Assembly (NCBI RefSeq): GCF_040802235.1
Contig: NC_133166.1
Span: 3,658,001 to 3,722,000, forward strand
Source of the DNA: Manis javanica
Lineage: Eukaryota > Chordata > Mammalia > Pholidota > Manidae
DNA length: 64,000 bases
Direction: 5' to 3'
Below the pieces are notes generated by a model, which was not told where the DNA came from, made no database searches, and saw nothing but the letters and a program-made list of their open reading frames with translations. Each line of letters opens with the position of its first letter. Position 1 is the stretch's first letter. Below, piece by piece: positions 35,901 through 48,888 of this stretch. The position numbers were made by a program, and so were the translations under genes.

Positions 35901-37565
35901 AAAAAAGATGAATATGGGCTTCAGAAAATATAAAATTGCCATCAGTGTATTTATGCGATATAACAATAGTTGTTAAAAATGAAATATAACACCATTGTCA
36001 AAAAAATGTCTCAGTGGATCCTGTGGATCAAAACTGACTTCAGCATTGGAAGAAACCTTAAATGACTCCAAAGTTTCTCTCTCATAACTCACTGAGATAA
36101 TCAACTAAGTTTTGTGGATCCATGTATTTTTTAAAGGGTTTCAAAAATACACTTCAGAGAAAATGGAAATAAACCTCTGTTCTCTGAAAAGACTTAATAA
36201 TATCTGTACACCAGGATACAACTATTGTGATTCTACAAAATAAATACTCTTTTATTTCAGTTGAGTCAATCAGGAACAAAAATTTGAGGTGAAGTTCTCT
36301 GCAATTCCACTCTTGGAGGGTGTGACAGAACTTTTTGAAGTTTGTGACTCATGTAAACCCTTTAATTTTGGAGGTATGACAAATAAGAAATTAAATATAC
36401 CCTGAAAATGAGTATTTTACATATCAAACGAACATAGTGACTTCATCGTTTATAATAATAATGATCTATGTTAATAAAGGCTCAGAAAATAAAAGTGTAC
36501 AAATTTTTCTGGAAAGCAATTAACAGCATATACCCAAATTCTTCACCCTGACAATAATGAAAACTATATGACATTCCTTGTGAGATAATTTATTCTTAAT
36601 AAGCTGTTATAAGAAATATTTACTTACACTGATAAAATTCTGAAAACTATGGCAGCACTGTTAATAATATTAACAAAAAGGAAAATATATTTGTCAAAAA
36701 TGGAGCAATTGTTAAAAAATGCTGCATAACGTATGAAATAAAAAATTATCATGCTATTTGATGTTATGTTTTGGAGATGGTAAAAAATATTTTTTAAAAG
36801 GATATCAAATAATATACTGGGTGCATACATGTATTTGTAAATGATTATATACATGCAGAGGTATGAATACATATGATAAATACATCATATTTCATCGCTT
36901 TGATTTTGCTATAAGTGAAAGTTTAACCCTTTTACCCACATTAGCAAAGAGGCAAGTGAAAATTTTCACAAGACCTTTCAAGTAGTTGGAGAAACTGGTT
37001 TGTATTTTATATGGGATCCACCACTGAGACTTTTTTCTTAGAGAAAAGGCATATGAGCGTTGAGGAATTAGATTCTCTACCCTCCCATCCAGACATCAGG
37101 GCTGCATATCCATGATTCACACACATACATGCAGTGAGAATTGAGAGAAGAGATTCTGGACTAGAAAGGGAACCTGCTATTTTTCCACATCTCAGTCTAG
37201 TTCTAGCAAAGTGGGAACAGCACACCAAGTGAAGTGACGGTTTTCCTTACCTGACCAGAAAACACAAATAAACACATGAGTGATTGGCCTATTTCAGATT
37301 TAAAATGGGAAAATCAACTTGGAAAAATGTTCTCCCCGGTATTCTAGACTAACAGTCAGGAAATAGTGTATGGTAAATCCAAAACGAATCCAAAAGAATT
37401 CACTTCATTTACTGAGAAAGAGAGTTCACATGTCCTGACTCTCTATGACCAGCTGGATGGTTCACACGTTCAACCCTCAGAATTGCTGTGACAATTAGGG
37501 ACCTGTCCATGGCCATAAATTCTATGTTCTTTGGCAAAAGTTGGTCTGAGAAAAGGTGGTAAGAG
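35901..37565. other. Upstream flank of the unit B receptor
   Basis: AT-rich. Expected location of the receptor promoter and untranslated exon, which I cannot place. From 36150 on it is matched only by unit C-right (62600 on), because unit A is cut at 18287. Confidence 0.5.
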
Positions 37566-37593
37566 AAGAGAGAGAGAGAGAGAGAGAGAGAAT
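37566..37593. repeat. (GA)n microsatellite
   Basis: About 14 GA units. The equivalent place in unit C-right (63911-63945) is an interrupted GA tract. Confidence 0.9.
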
Positions 37594-39069
37594 GAGAAGG
37601 CCTATCTATACTTGTGTGAAGTATAGATCAATTGAAAGTATCAATGTTAGTTGTTACAGAAGAAATTGTTCTAGTTTCACCATCCACAGTCCTTGAATAC
37701 TAACACATAAAAGCATTGTAAACAGTAAGTGCACAGGATATGGGTTCTGTTAAAACATTCTCTAAATTGAAAGAGAGAAGGGTAGGTATATCTGTAAAAT
37801 AATTGTTTGCTGGATAAACAGATTTATTTCCATCTTCAAACAACCAGACCCTGCTACTAGCTAACAAACCTGAGTGACAGACATTTCCTACCAGGAGCTG
37901 AAGATGTTAAGATGTGCAGAGTTTAATGTTAGGGACTTATACTGAAATTTAAACTCTTGGGAAATGGGCCCCTTAAGTTCAGAACAATAATTAATCTCTA
38001 TGGTATAGTAAAATCTATAAAAAATAAACAATGTCTACCTGTGATTCAACACAAATAATAATTAATCTCTATGCAATATCATCTGGAAATTTATTGTTTA
38101 AATTATGCCAATTTCAGAAACAATTAATTTAAAGCCAAAGCCACCCTCTCCAGATTTTATGATCCTTTGTTATATCACATCCTGTTGTTATATAAGTGGG
38201 TCATAGTTCATATTGGCATAATGAAATAACACAAATACTTCTTATGACATCTCCCTTTCTTATGATATTACCAAGCACCCTAAATTCCTATAGGGCACAG
38301 TGACTAAAGCCACTTCAGAATTCCTTTAAATACCAGAAATGCAGCGAAATTGCTGGTCCAAAAACTAACAAATACTTCACATTAAATGGGTCTTGCTATG
38401 TCTCAGAAAATTGTGCAAGTACTAACTCACTTTATCTTTATAGTAACCAGACAAGAGAACAACTCAGTTTTTAGGCTAATCTTACAAAGGAGATGATGCA
38501 GATACAGACAGTTGCAACGTCAACAAAGAAAAATAAATTGCACATGAAGGCCTAGGAGGTTCACTGGTGTTTCCACCCATTCCTATGGGTGGAGAAAAGG
38601 GCAAAGCCAGAGAGACTTCTGAGGTTGTGTTTTTCCTGAGGCGTGTCCTAGGCCAGAAACCAGCCGATGGGACCATGTCAGTGATCTGTGTTCTAGGTGT
38701 GTCCTTCTCATTTACATCGTCCATCTAGGCCACAGTATTTGTTTCTGGGTAACACTGGCTGTACACAAAAACTTCTTAAAGTGAATATGGTCAAAAAGTA
38801 ATTTCAAGTAACTAAAATTTTTTACCCTGAACTACCAGATAATATGTTCCAAAATGCCAGAGATTGCACCCTGGACTGAAAAACATGTAGTTCTTCATCT
38901 CTATGTCACATTTCACAATTAAGAAATGAAAAGTTCTCACCAACCTATATACATTTTAATTAACCCTATGAGTAGAAATCTGTGGGCCAAACAGAGGGAC
39001 AAATATGAGCATTGTTGTACTTAAGGCCATTTTAAATTTTGTAACTTCTCAATCAAGGTAACGTAAACT
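37594..39069. other. Gene-free DNA between unit B and L1 sequence
   Basis: No gene. Possible MIR fragment at about 38395-38500 ('GCAAGTACTAACTCACTTTA'). The 80-codon minus-strand frame at 38482-38724 has no recognisable domain. Confidence 0.45.
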
Positions 39070-39860
39070 CATAGCATGTCTACATACCTTTCTCCATTTC
39101 ATACATATTCCTTTGAGATTGTATCTTCTTTTGTGGAATGTCCATTCAAATATTTTCCCCATTTTAAAATTGCTGTTGTCTCCCTATACATCAGTGATAA
39201 GCATTCTTTATATATTATTGACACAAATCCATCCATGGGATTGGTACTTTTTGTTAAGTTCTGTGACCCATTTTGTGTTAAAGGGTGTATATGGTCTACG
39301 GTAAAGGTTGAAATTCTTTACTTTTGCATAGGAATATACAATTATTGAGAAGATTTTCATTCCCCAGTGAATTTTACTTGGCAGGTTGTCAAAAATCAAT
39401 CAACTATAAATACGTTGATTTGGGGACCCTCAATTCTATTACACTGATATATGTGCCTATCTTACACCAGTACCAGTTATAATGTTTTCTAATTTTCACT
39501 TTTTAAATATTGCTTTTTGGTTAAGTTCTTTTCCTAATAGTGAAGTCTTTATGTTTTCATGACTTGTTTTCTTAGTTTTACTTTCAGATTTTGTTGCTAC
39601 TATATAGACATAAAGTAATTTTTGTATATTGATTCTTGTCTTGGGATTGTGACAAATTCAATTTTTAGTTCTATTAGTTGTAGGAGGGTGAGTGTTTGTG
39701 TGTGAATTTATGTTTGGCTTGCTTAGGATTTTCTTCTTAAAGATCATGTATATGGTGAACAAAATCTATATTACTTCAAGTCTGGGTGACTGACTGGTAG
39801 ACTGACTGCTTTATTAATCTATCTATGAATGTTTCCCAATCTTTTCATCTTTCAATCTCT
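39070..39860 (-). mobile_element. Old L1 ORF2 fragment, antisense
   Basis: Plus-strand text matches the reverse complement of L1 ORF2: 'CTTACACCAGTACCAG', 'TATTGATTCTTGTCTTGGGA', 'TCTATTAGTTGTAGGAGG' and 'AAGATCATGTATATGGTGAA'. Heavily mutated. Confidence 0.65.
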
Positions 39861-39861
39861 G

Positions 39862-42022
39862 GGTCTTGCATTTTTATCCACTCCATTACTCTTTGTCTTT
39901 TGATTGTTGCATTCAGCCCATTTACATTTGGGGTGATTATTGAAAGATATATACTTATTGCCATTGCAGGCTTTAGATTCGTGGTTACCAAAGGTTGAAG
40001 GGTAGCTTCTTTACTATCTAATTGTCTAACTTGACTCGCTTATTAAACTATTATAAACACAGTCTGATGATTCTTTATTTCTTTCCCTTCTTATTCCTCC
40101 TCCTCCATTCTTAAAATGTTGGGTGTTTTATTCTGTGCTCTTTTATTTTTCCTTTAACTGCTTTTGTGGGTAGTTGATTTTATTTTTTGCCTTTAGTTAA
40201 TATTTGGTTGGTCTGATTTCATTGCTGTGGTTTTATTTTCTCTGGTGACATCTGTTTAGCCTTAGGAGTGCTCCCATCTAGAGCAGTCCCTCTAAAATAC
40301 ACTGTAGAGGTGGTTTGTGGGAGGCAAATTCCCTCAATGTTTTCTTGTCTGGGAATTGTTTAATCCCTCCTTCATATTTAAATGATAATCCTGCTGGATA
40401 CAGTATTCTTGGTTCAAGGCCCTTCTGTTTCATTACATTAACTATATCATGCCATTCTCTTCTGGCCTGTAAGGTGTCTGTTGAGAAGTCTGATGATAGC
40501 CTCATGGGTTTTCCTTTGTAGATGACCTTTTTTCTCTCTCTGGCTGCCTTTAATACTCTGTCTTTGTCTTTGATCTTTGCCATTTTAATTATTACATGTC
40601 TTGGTGTTGTCCTCCTTGGGTCCCTTGTGTAGGGAGATCTGTTGGCTTCTATGGTCTGAGAGATTATTTCCTTCCCCAGCTTGGGGAAGCTTTCAGCAAT
40701 TATTTCTTCAAAGACACTTTCTATCCCTTTCTCTCTCTCTTCTTCTTCTTCCTCCAGTACCCCTAAAAAGCGAATATTGTTCCATTTGGATTGGTAACAC
40801 AGTTCTCTTAATATTCTTTCATTCCTGGAGATCCTCTTGTCTATCTCTGCCTCAGCTTCTCAGTATTCCTGTTCTCTGATTTCTATTCTATTTTCCTGTT
40901 CTCTGATTTCTATTCTATTAACGGCCTCTTGCACTTCATCCAGGCAGCCCTTAAGTCCCACGAGAGATTGTTTTATTTCTGTATTCTCCCTTCCAACTTG
41001 ATCCTTTAGCTCTTGCATATTTCTCTGCAGGTACATCAGCATGGTTATGACCTTAAATCTATCTCCCCATGCCCCCTCTCAGGGGTTGTCTGGGTGATTT
41101 GGAACTTGACCAAATTCTTTTGCCTTATCCTGGTGATAGAGGTAGTCATAGTCAGATAGCGCGTGCATCAGCTAGGAGAACAAAGTCCCTTCCTGTTTGC
41201 TGCCTGTCTCCGCTGCCTGTGCCAGTTACCTGCACACCAGGAACAGCCTTCGGGCCCCCAGAGCCCTGTGGGGGGAGGCAAGCATGCCACATGTGCTCCC
41301 CTGCATGAACGGTGCCCCTTTGCACCCTATCCCAGCTTCCTCTGCCTGCACCAGTGGCCCTGGGACTGGCCCAGGCGAATATGCACCAGGAGGAGGCTCT
41401 GAGTTGCTGCTGTAGGTGCAGCTGCTCCTGGGCTGCTCGACCGGGGCCACCCGGGAAGGGGAATGAATGGCAGACTGCTTCAGAGCTGCATTGCCTCCCA
41501 GGGGGTTAGGGCTCTTGGAGTTTCTTGGGATTCCCAGCTGCTGTGCTGAGTGTCCCAGGACACTTCCGTCTAGCTGTGAGGCCCCTGTCCCTTTAAGACT
41601 TCCAAAAAGCACTCGCTTTTCTTTTGTCCCAGGGGAGCCAGATGCAGGGACCTACTCACAGGTTTAACTTTTCCGTTTCCCTGATATCCAGCGCACCACA
41701 CAATGTGTGACTGTGCTCCTGGTGTGGATGGCTATGGCTGGGTATTTAGCAGTCCTGCACTTCCACTCCCTCCCCACTCCGACTCCTCTCCTCCCACCGG
41801 TGTGCTGGGGTGGGGGTAGCACTCGGGTCCTGCCCAGCCGCAGCTTGTATCTTACCTCCTTCTTGAGGTGCTAAGTTCTCGCAGAAGTAGATGTAGCCTG
41901 GCTGTTGTACTGTATCCTCTGGTCTCTCTTTTAGGAATAATTGTATTTGTTGTATTTTCAAAAATATGTATGTTTTTGAGAGGAGATTTCTGCTGCCCTA
42001 CTCACACTGCCATCATCCCAGA
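39862..42022 (-). mobile_element. 3'-truncated L1 (5' UTR, ORF1, start of ORF2), antisense
   Basis: The 5' end is at about 42022 (minus strand GGGATGATGGCAGTGTGAGT), the 5' UTR runs to about 41110, ORF1 remnant about 41110-40276, then a spacer, then only the first about 125 bases of ORF2 (MAISIYLSIITPNVNGLN-like) before similarity stops at about 39862. L1 copies normally lose 5' ends, so losing the 3' end points to a later deletion or recombination. Confidence 0.85.
40278..41110 (-). pseudogene. L1 ORF1 remnant with an internal tandem duplication
   Basis: The C-terminal domain is open at 40278-40583 (FSTDTLQARREWHDIVNVMK to PLQCILEGLL). The coiled-coil part is open at 40860-41042 and includes a perfect tandem copy of NRIEIREQE, encoded by repeated bases at about 40868-40919. 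The RRM region between is frame-broken, a stop follows the duplicated coil, and the start codon is not preserved. It is related to the intact ORF1 at 19359-20249 but from a different L1 copy or subfamily. Confidence 0.85.
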
Positions 42023-42029
42023 ATATGTT

Positions 42030-43469
42030 AACCATCCTTTTTTTATATGAGCAAATTAATTATGCAAAAATCTGTATTATTCTAGAATAAAAATATTAAC
42101 TCATGGATAATTTTACTAATTGAAAAAAGGAAAAATAAAATTCATCCTAATGAATACTATTAAGAGGTGCACTTCTAGAAGATTATAGTTCATTTTTTAA
42201 AATGTTACAAAAATCTGTTATATATTTGTTACTGAATCAACTTACAGTAATGAGAGTTGTCTAAACAATTAAGTACAGACAAAACGTTTTAGAGCTTTAC
42301 TAACATAGAACATAAAAGGACACATCACATACATTTTTATACCAAATCATATTTTATGACTTTCATGATTAATAGAGATACAATTCTTGAGGGTAAGTGG
42401 AATTAGTGTGATTTCAAGAACAAAAGATGATATTAAAAAATAATACAAAATACATAAAATAATATAAAATTGAATGATCCATGTATTTAAAATTAACCAT
42501 GGTGAGCATAAGATAGCTATCTAATGCACTAAAAATGATATGTTTTTCTTTTGCATTTTAAACTTCTGAAGTTAGTTGAAGAATTTTAAAATGAATGCAT
42601 ATAAGAAACACATGAATTTAACAAATTGAATCACACTAATGTAATTCATATTCTATATAGTAGTTATAAAAATTACCAAAGAAAATTTGAAGTCTAAAAT
42701 TACAGAATGAAAAAATATCGAATCCTACAATAGAAAGTATAGTGCTGTGTGGTTGAAGTCTCAGTTTATTGTCCTCATTTTTGTCTCTCATTAATTTTGA
42801 AACATTTGTCAGAGCACTTAAACAGTACATATTTCTATGTCTAAGTAAAAATTAAGGTTTCTATCCTTAATTTCACACAAATGTAGTCATCCTTTAGCAG
42901 GATGGGTGGAAAACCTAAAGGCTTACTTATTGAAAGGGATTGTTTATCAATAATTCCAATCAAGAGCAATACAACATCTCCGCTACTTTTGCACAATTAT
43001 TTCATATAAGATTACAGTAAGTGACAATGTGCAAAGGAAGACAGTTCACTTGTGAATGTATAAAATATTCCTGGTTATCATTACATATCTAAACTATTGG
43101 TAAAAGTTCATTTCAGTTCATCATTTGAAGCTTAAAATCCCATACACATTGCAAATTATCTCACGAACAAACTAAGGTTGTCACCCAGTTGTCATTCTGC
43201 CTTCACAAAAACAGCGAGAATTCCTTCTCTTGATATGTCTCTGAACTAACATGGAGTTTTACCCAAAGCGTACATTACAAAACAAAGATACATAAGGAAT
43301 TCAAGCAAAAGTGATGACAGAAGAATGATGTCTATATTACAAAATTTTGAAAAATGAGAAACCTCTCTCTGTCTCTCTTAAACACACGAAAAATAATACT
43401 ACTGTTAGAAAGAAATTAATCCTCACCACGTACACAATACTCTAGGTTTCAGTAATTCTCTGCTTAGAT
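42030..43469. other. Gene-free AT-rich DNA, unit C-left
   Basis: Parallel to 4235-5699. No gene. Confidence 0.55.
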
Positions 43470-43880
43470 TATAAATAAAACTGACAAATTAAAGAAATAA
43501 TCACCTCACTAAAGGTGGCAGTTCGGAAAAGAAGCCACTCCTAAGAAAGGGTCAGAGCAAGAAAGAGAACAGTGAGAAGTCAGACAACTGAGTGGTTGTA
43601 TTGAGCCCCAACAAGATAATTGGAAAGCAGAGCATGTGAGTATCAAGGTACATGCTACACCACATGCATTAGATACAACTATTAGCATGGCACAGAGCTC
43701 CTGGGACACAGTATCTGTGTAGAACAGAGGGTTATAAATGGCTGCAAAGCTGCAGAAGACAGCATGACAAAATGAATGAAATCAGTAACTACAAAGGTGC
43801 AAAAAACAGAGCTGTACATACACCCTGAAAATGAAATGTGTCTGCCTTCCACAGGTAGATTACATTGCCAGTCATAAGTG
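43470..43880 (-). pseudogene. Olfactory-receptor relic, unit C copy
   Basis: Better preserved than its paralogue at 5700-6130. Minus-strand reading gives FCTFVVTDF (TM3) and, in 43509-43709, SNACGVACTLILTCSAFQLS (TM4 and loop 2) followed by a SLSCSDPFLG segment typical of the loop 2 to TM5 boundary. The MAYDR region is frame-broken and the INHFFC stretch is degraded. No N- or C-terminal part is recognisable. It was dead before the duplication. Confidence 0.85.
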
Positions 43881-44762
43881 TCAGTATTTTATCCACAATG
43901 GAGAGTTAGTATGAAGACGAAAGTAAAAAAAAAAAAAAAATGACACGTGATTTAAGTCAATAATGACACTACACATAATAATGGATATTCACTGATTGCA
44001 AGTGTATGTGTCTGGATACACATAGATATGATGTATACTTATGACATGACAGATAATGTATATACAAGAACACTATAAGAAAGAGTAGAGAGAAAGTGAG
44101 AAAGAAAGAATCAGGGATTCTATATGTGCCTGAGATTATTTTAGGCCTTTGCATATGACATGTAATTTAATTTTCCTAACTTTTATGTGATGTAATTACT
44201 ATGATTATTACACCCATTTTTCATATGAGATAGTATCTGAACTTCCAGAAACACTGGAAGGGGAAAGAAAGAAATAATAAAGGAATCGAGGAATAAGCCA
44301 AAGGATAAAAACAGAAGAGCAAAATGATAAACAAAATATAAACATACAAATATAGGAAACTTACATTGTATGAGTAAATCATTTGACAAATATGTGCTCT
44401 TCATTATTAAATTACAGGAATTCAATTTTGAAAGGATTCAGTTTCCATTCCAGGTACTGAAATTATGATTCTCGTGAAGTCTTCATTAAAGTATGAATGT
44501 TTTAGCAGCAAAATAAATGTGTACCTTAAGAGTCCATACTCACATCCATTTAGACATTATAGATTGGAGAAAATCTGAGAAGGCTTGAAATTTTCAAAAA
44601 TGCTCAACCTTATTGTATCCTTGTCAACTGAAAAGGCACAAATGTAAATGAGTCAAAAGGAATCACCCATAATTGCATAAACCCTGGCTATTCTCTCCAT
44701 TCCAACAGTCCAGCCTACCGAACACCCCTGCACCAGACTTCTCCTTGGGACCGCAAGTCTTA
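43881..44762. other. Unit C spacer
   Basis: Contains a 17-base A-run (43926-43942) and a MIR fragment at 44117-44235 paralogous to 6365-6485. No gene. Confidence 0.55.
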
Positions 44763-45709
44763 CTAAGAGAATATTCTCTTGGAAAATAATTTGGAGTTCA
44801 CCAGTTTTTTAAGGGTTCCTTTCACATTCTTGTTTCTGAGGCTGTATAAAAGGGGGTTCAGCATGGGAATCACAAAAGTGTAGAATACAGTAGTAGCTTT
44901 GTCAGTATTCATACCATTGCCAGCACTCGACTGGCAATACATGAAAAGGATTGTACCATGGAAGACAGCAATGGCTGTGAAGTGAGAGGCACAGGTGGAG
45001 AAGGCTTTGCAACTTCCTTGGGCAGAGCGCATCCTCAGGATGGTGATTAGAATTAACAAGTAAGAGGTAAAGATGATCACAATGGTAATGACCTCTTTGC
45101 AAGTAACCACAATGTATAGCTGCAGTTCATTCATAGTGAAATCAGAGCAAGCACGGGACAAGAGAGGGGGTAGGTCAGAAAAGAAGTGGTTAACCACATT
45201 GGATCGATAGGATGAGATCGGAAGAGCTAAGCACAAGTGAATCAGAGAACACACAGTCCCACACAGGTAACAACCAAACACCAGCTCCACACAGAGATGC
45301 TGGGACATGGTGACCATGCAGAGCAGTGGGTTACAGATGGCCTCAAAACGGTCATAGGCCATCACAGCCAGCAGGAAGACCTCAGTTACCACACACGTGC
45401 AAAACAAGTAGACTGCACAGTGCATCCCAGCACAGAAATGGTTTGTCTTCATTTAACACACTAGTGAGCATCTTTGGTAGGATGACTGTAGAGTAGCAGA
45501 AGTCCACAAAGGACAAGTGGCTGAGGAAAAAGTACATGGGGGTGTGAAGTGGAGAGCTGACCTGAATCAGTGCAATCATGCCCAGGTTGCCCAAAACTGT
45601 GAGTCCGTAGATGAGAAGAAACACCAGGAAGAGGAGGACGCTCAGCTCAGGGGCGTCTGCTCACCCGAGGAGAATGACCTCTGTCACTGGTGCAGTGTCC
45701 CTGGCCCAT
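44763..45709 (-). pseudogene. OR5L-like olfactory receptor pseudogene, unit C
   Basis: Paralogue of 7001-7933 and 24965-25895. It carries the three shared lesions (two-base loss near codon 8, TGA at 45661-45663, one-base deletion after the TM3 cysteine). A private one-base deletion in the NEDK(T)I segment near 45450 leaves a 229-codon frame open from there to the C-terminus (44763-45452), the longest of the three pseudogenes. Other private changes include INHFFC to VNHFFS (loop 2 cysteine lost) and a C-terminus LFSKRIFS. The N-terminal half is open at 45382-45624. Non-functional as a receptor. Confidence 0.93.
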
Positions 45710-46179
45710 GACCCCACTTTATTTGTAGTTATTTGCCCTTATGTGACCCAAAATTCAATTTCGACTGTCAACCTATAAAAGTTTTGAAAAGAAGCAGGAT
45801 AGTTAGTTTTTTCAGGGAAGAAACAGAACATTACTTTGTGAAGTTTAGGAGGAGTTCAGACATTGCACATCCAGATGCACAGAGCTCTCAATAGCATCCT
45901 TAGGTCACACTAAAGCATTCAATATGTAGAAGCCAGTATGATTCCTTAAACTATACCTATATAATTTAGAGCTTGGAATTGAACCAATAGTTAGACATCA
46001 AATATTATTTAATTCACTATATAATTTTATGAAATCATACCCATTTTTCATGGAAGATTCTTTAATCAGGAGTGGATATATTGGAATAACATGAAACTAT
46101 TTTTTAAGTATATAGTACCCTTCTCTGTCTCCACTGAAATGATGAGCAGTATGCTCATCTGTAATAAAAACAAAAACTC
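45710..46179. other. Upstream flank of the OR pseudogene, unit C
   Basis: Parallel to 7934-8399. No gene. Confidence 0.5.
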
Positions 46180-47657
46180 ACAACAAAGAATGGCCAATTA
46201 ACTTCACAGCTGAATTCTATTCAACATTTAAAGATGAGCCGGTACCCATCCTTCTTATAATATTCCAAAATGTAGAAACATAGAAAATACTACCAAAACT
46301 CATTGTAGTAAGCCAAAATCACTCATATCAAAACCAGACAAGGACAATTTGAGAAAAGGAAAATTAGAGACCAATATCCATGACAAATATACATGCAAGT
46401 ATTCTTACCAAAATAGTAGCTAACCTAATTCAAAAATACATCAAAAGGATCATCAATCACAACCAAGGGCATTTATTCTCCAGGGATGCAAGGAATGAAC
46501 AATATTCATGAATCAATCAATGTGATACACCACATAAACAAAGAAAGGATGAAAACCACATAATCATGTCAATACATGTGAAAAAGCATTAGACCAATTT
46601 CAACATCCATTCATGATTAAAACTCCAAATTCAATGAGCATCACAGGAACATACCTCAACATGATGAAGGCTACAGACGACAAACCCACAGATAACCTAA
46701 TACTCAAGAGGAATAGCTGAAAGCTTTTCTTCTAAGATCAGGAAGAAAACATGGATGTCTACTCTCACCACTTTTATTCAACATACTACTGGAAATACTA
46801 GCCATGGAAATCAGACAAGACAAAGGCATCCATATTGGTAAGAAAGAAGTAAAAATTTCACTCTTTTCAGATGATGTGATTCTATCTGTAGAAAACCTTA
46901 AAGACTCAATCAGAAAATAATAACTAATAAATGGATTCAGCGAAGTGACAGGATACAAAACTAATATACAGAAATTGATTGATTGTGTTCTATATTCTAA
47001 CACCCCAGAAGAAAGAGAAATCAGGAAAACAATTCCATTTACACTGGCTTCTAAACGAATAACATTCCTAGAAATAAGGATAACCTAACCAGTGATGTGC
47101 AAGACCTATACTCTGAAAACCATAAGACACTCATGAGAGAAACAAGGCACAAAAAAATGGAAATCTATCCCATCTTAATGGACAGGAAGAATTAATATTG
47201 TGAAAATGGCCATACTACCCAAAACAATTGGCAGATTCAATGCAATCCCTATCAAAATACCAACAGCATCTTTCACTGAACTACAACTGAACTAACCACA
47301 CAAGAACACAAATGCTAAAAGCAATCCTGAAGAACAAAGCTGGGGTATTATGCACCTGCTTTCCAGCTATACTACTACGCTACAGTAATCTACACAGCAT
47401 GGTAATGGCACAAGAATAGACCTATAGACAATGGAACTGAATGAAGAGCCCAGATATACACCCATGTATAGGTGGTAAATTCCTATAACACTAAGTAGCT
47501 ATAAAGAGACAGTGCAGAAAACACAGGCTCTTCAATAACTGGTGTTGGAAAAACTGGACAGCTACAGGCAAGAGAATGAAACTGGATTACCATCTAACTC
47601 CACACACAAAGTAAATTCAAAGGGGATTAAAGAACTAAATAGAAGATATGAGACCAG
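46180..47657 (+). mobile_element. Truncated L1, unit C copy, cut at the duplication edge
   Basis: Same L1 as in units A and B with the same 5' truncation, but it stops at about 47657 within ORF2; its 3' half and UTR are absent. ORF2 is broken throughout. Confidence 0.85.
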
Positions 47658-48868
47658 ACAAGAGTAATCATTGACTGGAGTCATTTGTTACTATTAATAA
47701 ACATAATTTTGCCATAAGACAAAGACAAAGGAACATTTTTTTCAAAGGTCTGCATTACTTTCTCTTTTACCCAGCCTGTATGAAATATCACGTGATGTAA
47801 CATATCAAAGAAGACAAAAAAGGAAATGACACTTTCTAAGGTGTTAGGGTAGGGGCACAGTTCAGTCATGAATGTTTCTAAGATTATAGGACTGTGGATG
47901 TATCAGTATTTTTACCACATGTCTTACACATCCGCTCTACTGCTGAATAGACAGTACGGACTCCAGTAGATAAGGACAGAGGGATTCACACAGTGAACTG
48001 TACTACCTTTCTTCACTTGCGTCTCCTGTGCTGCCAGCATGGTCATGCATAGGTCCTAAATGTTCTTCCTAATCTCTCGTAAGCAACACCTCCTGTGAGA
48101 GGGAAACATGGTCAGTGTATCGCTCATGGAGACCCATCCACCTGTTTCTCCACCAACCACCACTCGCCCCCTCAACTGGGTCTTGAATCAAAGACCATCA
48201 CTGTGCTTTGTTTATTAAGCCCGGATAGGACTGAGGCGTGATGGCAGGTGGGGACACATAAGGTCCAGGAACCTGTCGTAGCTCTGCCTTATACACAATT
48301 TCAGATGAATAAAGAAAAACAAAAAACTGTAGTCATTTCCTGAACCTCTTACTTAATGATGCTTCTCTTTTACAGAAGATGACAACATTTCTACCCCATG
48401 TAAGAAAAACAAACAACGATTTGTCAGAAGATGTGGGATGTCTGGACATATAATAGAAATAATTGTAAGAACTATTGCCCAAAACACTGAGAACATCATC
48501 CATTTCTTAGTATAAAATAAAAGTATCAAAAATATAATAAATAGTACATGAACAAGTGTGGACTTAGCGTGGTTAATTTGTATTAAAGTGAGCCGCAAAC
48601 TGAACAGTGCCCTTAAGGTGCACAATCTTACCATTTTCATTTTATCAGTTCATAACAAATTGCATATATTTCCAGGAGATGTAATGTACCTCAGATAATC
48701 ATTTTATCTCTTTTATAATTACTGAAAAGTAGGAAAGTATATTTCTATTATAACCATTAACCACAATAATTTTATGTATGAACTAAAACTATAACTGCAA
48801 CAGCACATTAACTATTAAGATTGTAAATGAAGTTAAGCCTGTTATTCCACCTCCATCTTTCACAACCA
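47658..48868. other. Single-copy DNA upstream of the plus-strand receptor
   Basis: No gene or named repeat. Not found in units A or B. Likely to hold the upstream untranslated exon and promoter of the receptor at 48889. Confidence 0.45.
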
Positions 48869-48870
48869 GG
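48841..48870 (+). promoter_or_regulatory. Candidate splice acceptor before the plus-strand receptor
   Basis: A pyrimidine-rich run (TTATTCCACCTCCATCTTTC) ends in ACAACCAG, with the AG at 48868-48869, 19 bases upstream of the expected start codon. Confidence 0.5.
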
Positions 48871-48888
48871 GATTTCCGGACCCGAGCG

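Larger units (their letters stand above)
24291..37700. repeat. Segmental duplication unit B
   Basis: Begins immediately after the L1 A-run at the point equivalent to 6347 of unit A, so the counterpart of 4235-6346 is absent. Parallel to unit A through 18287 and to unit C-right beyond that. The right edge is near 37700, where the GA-rich tract shared with 63900-63950 ends; the exact edge was not determined. Confidence 0.88.
42030..47657. repeat. Segmental duplication unit C, left block
   Basis: Parallel to 4235-9892 of unit A: OR relic, MIR, OR5L-like pseudogene and the first part of the truncated L1. The left edge coincides with the 5' end of the antisense L1. The right edge lies inside L1 ORF2 at about 47657, directly after 'GAAGATATGAGACCA'. 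Confidence 0.88.

Noticed and set aside
37566-37593. CRISPR-like or regulatory repeat
   Set aside because: Simple (GA)n microsatellite in mammalian DNA; no spacers.
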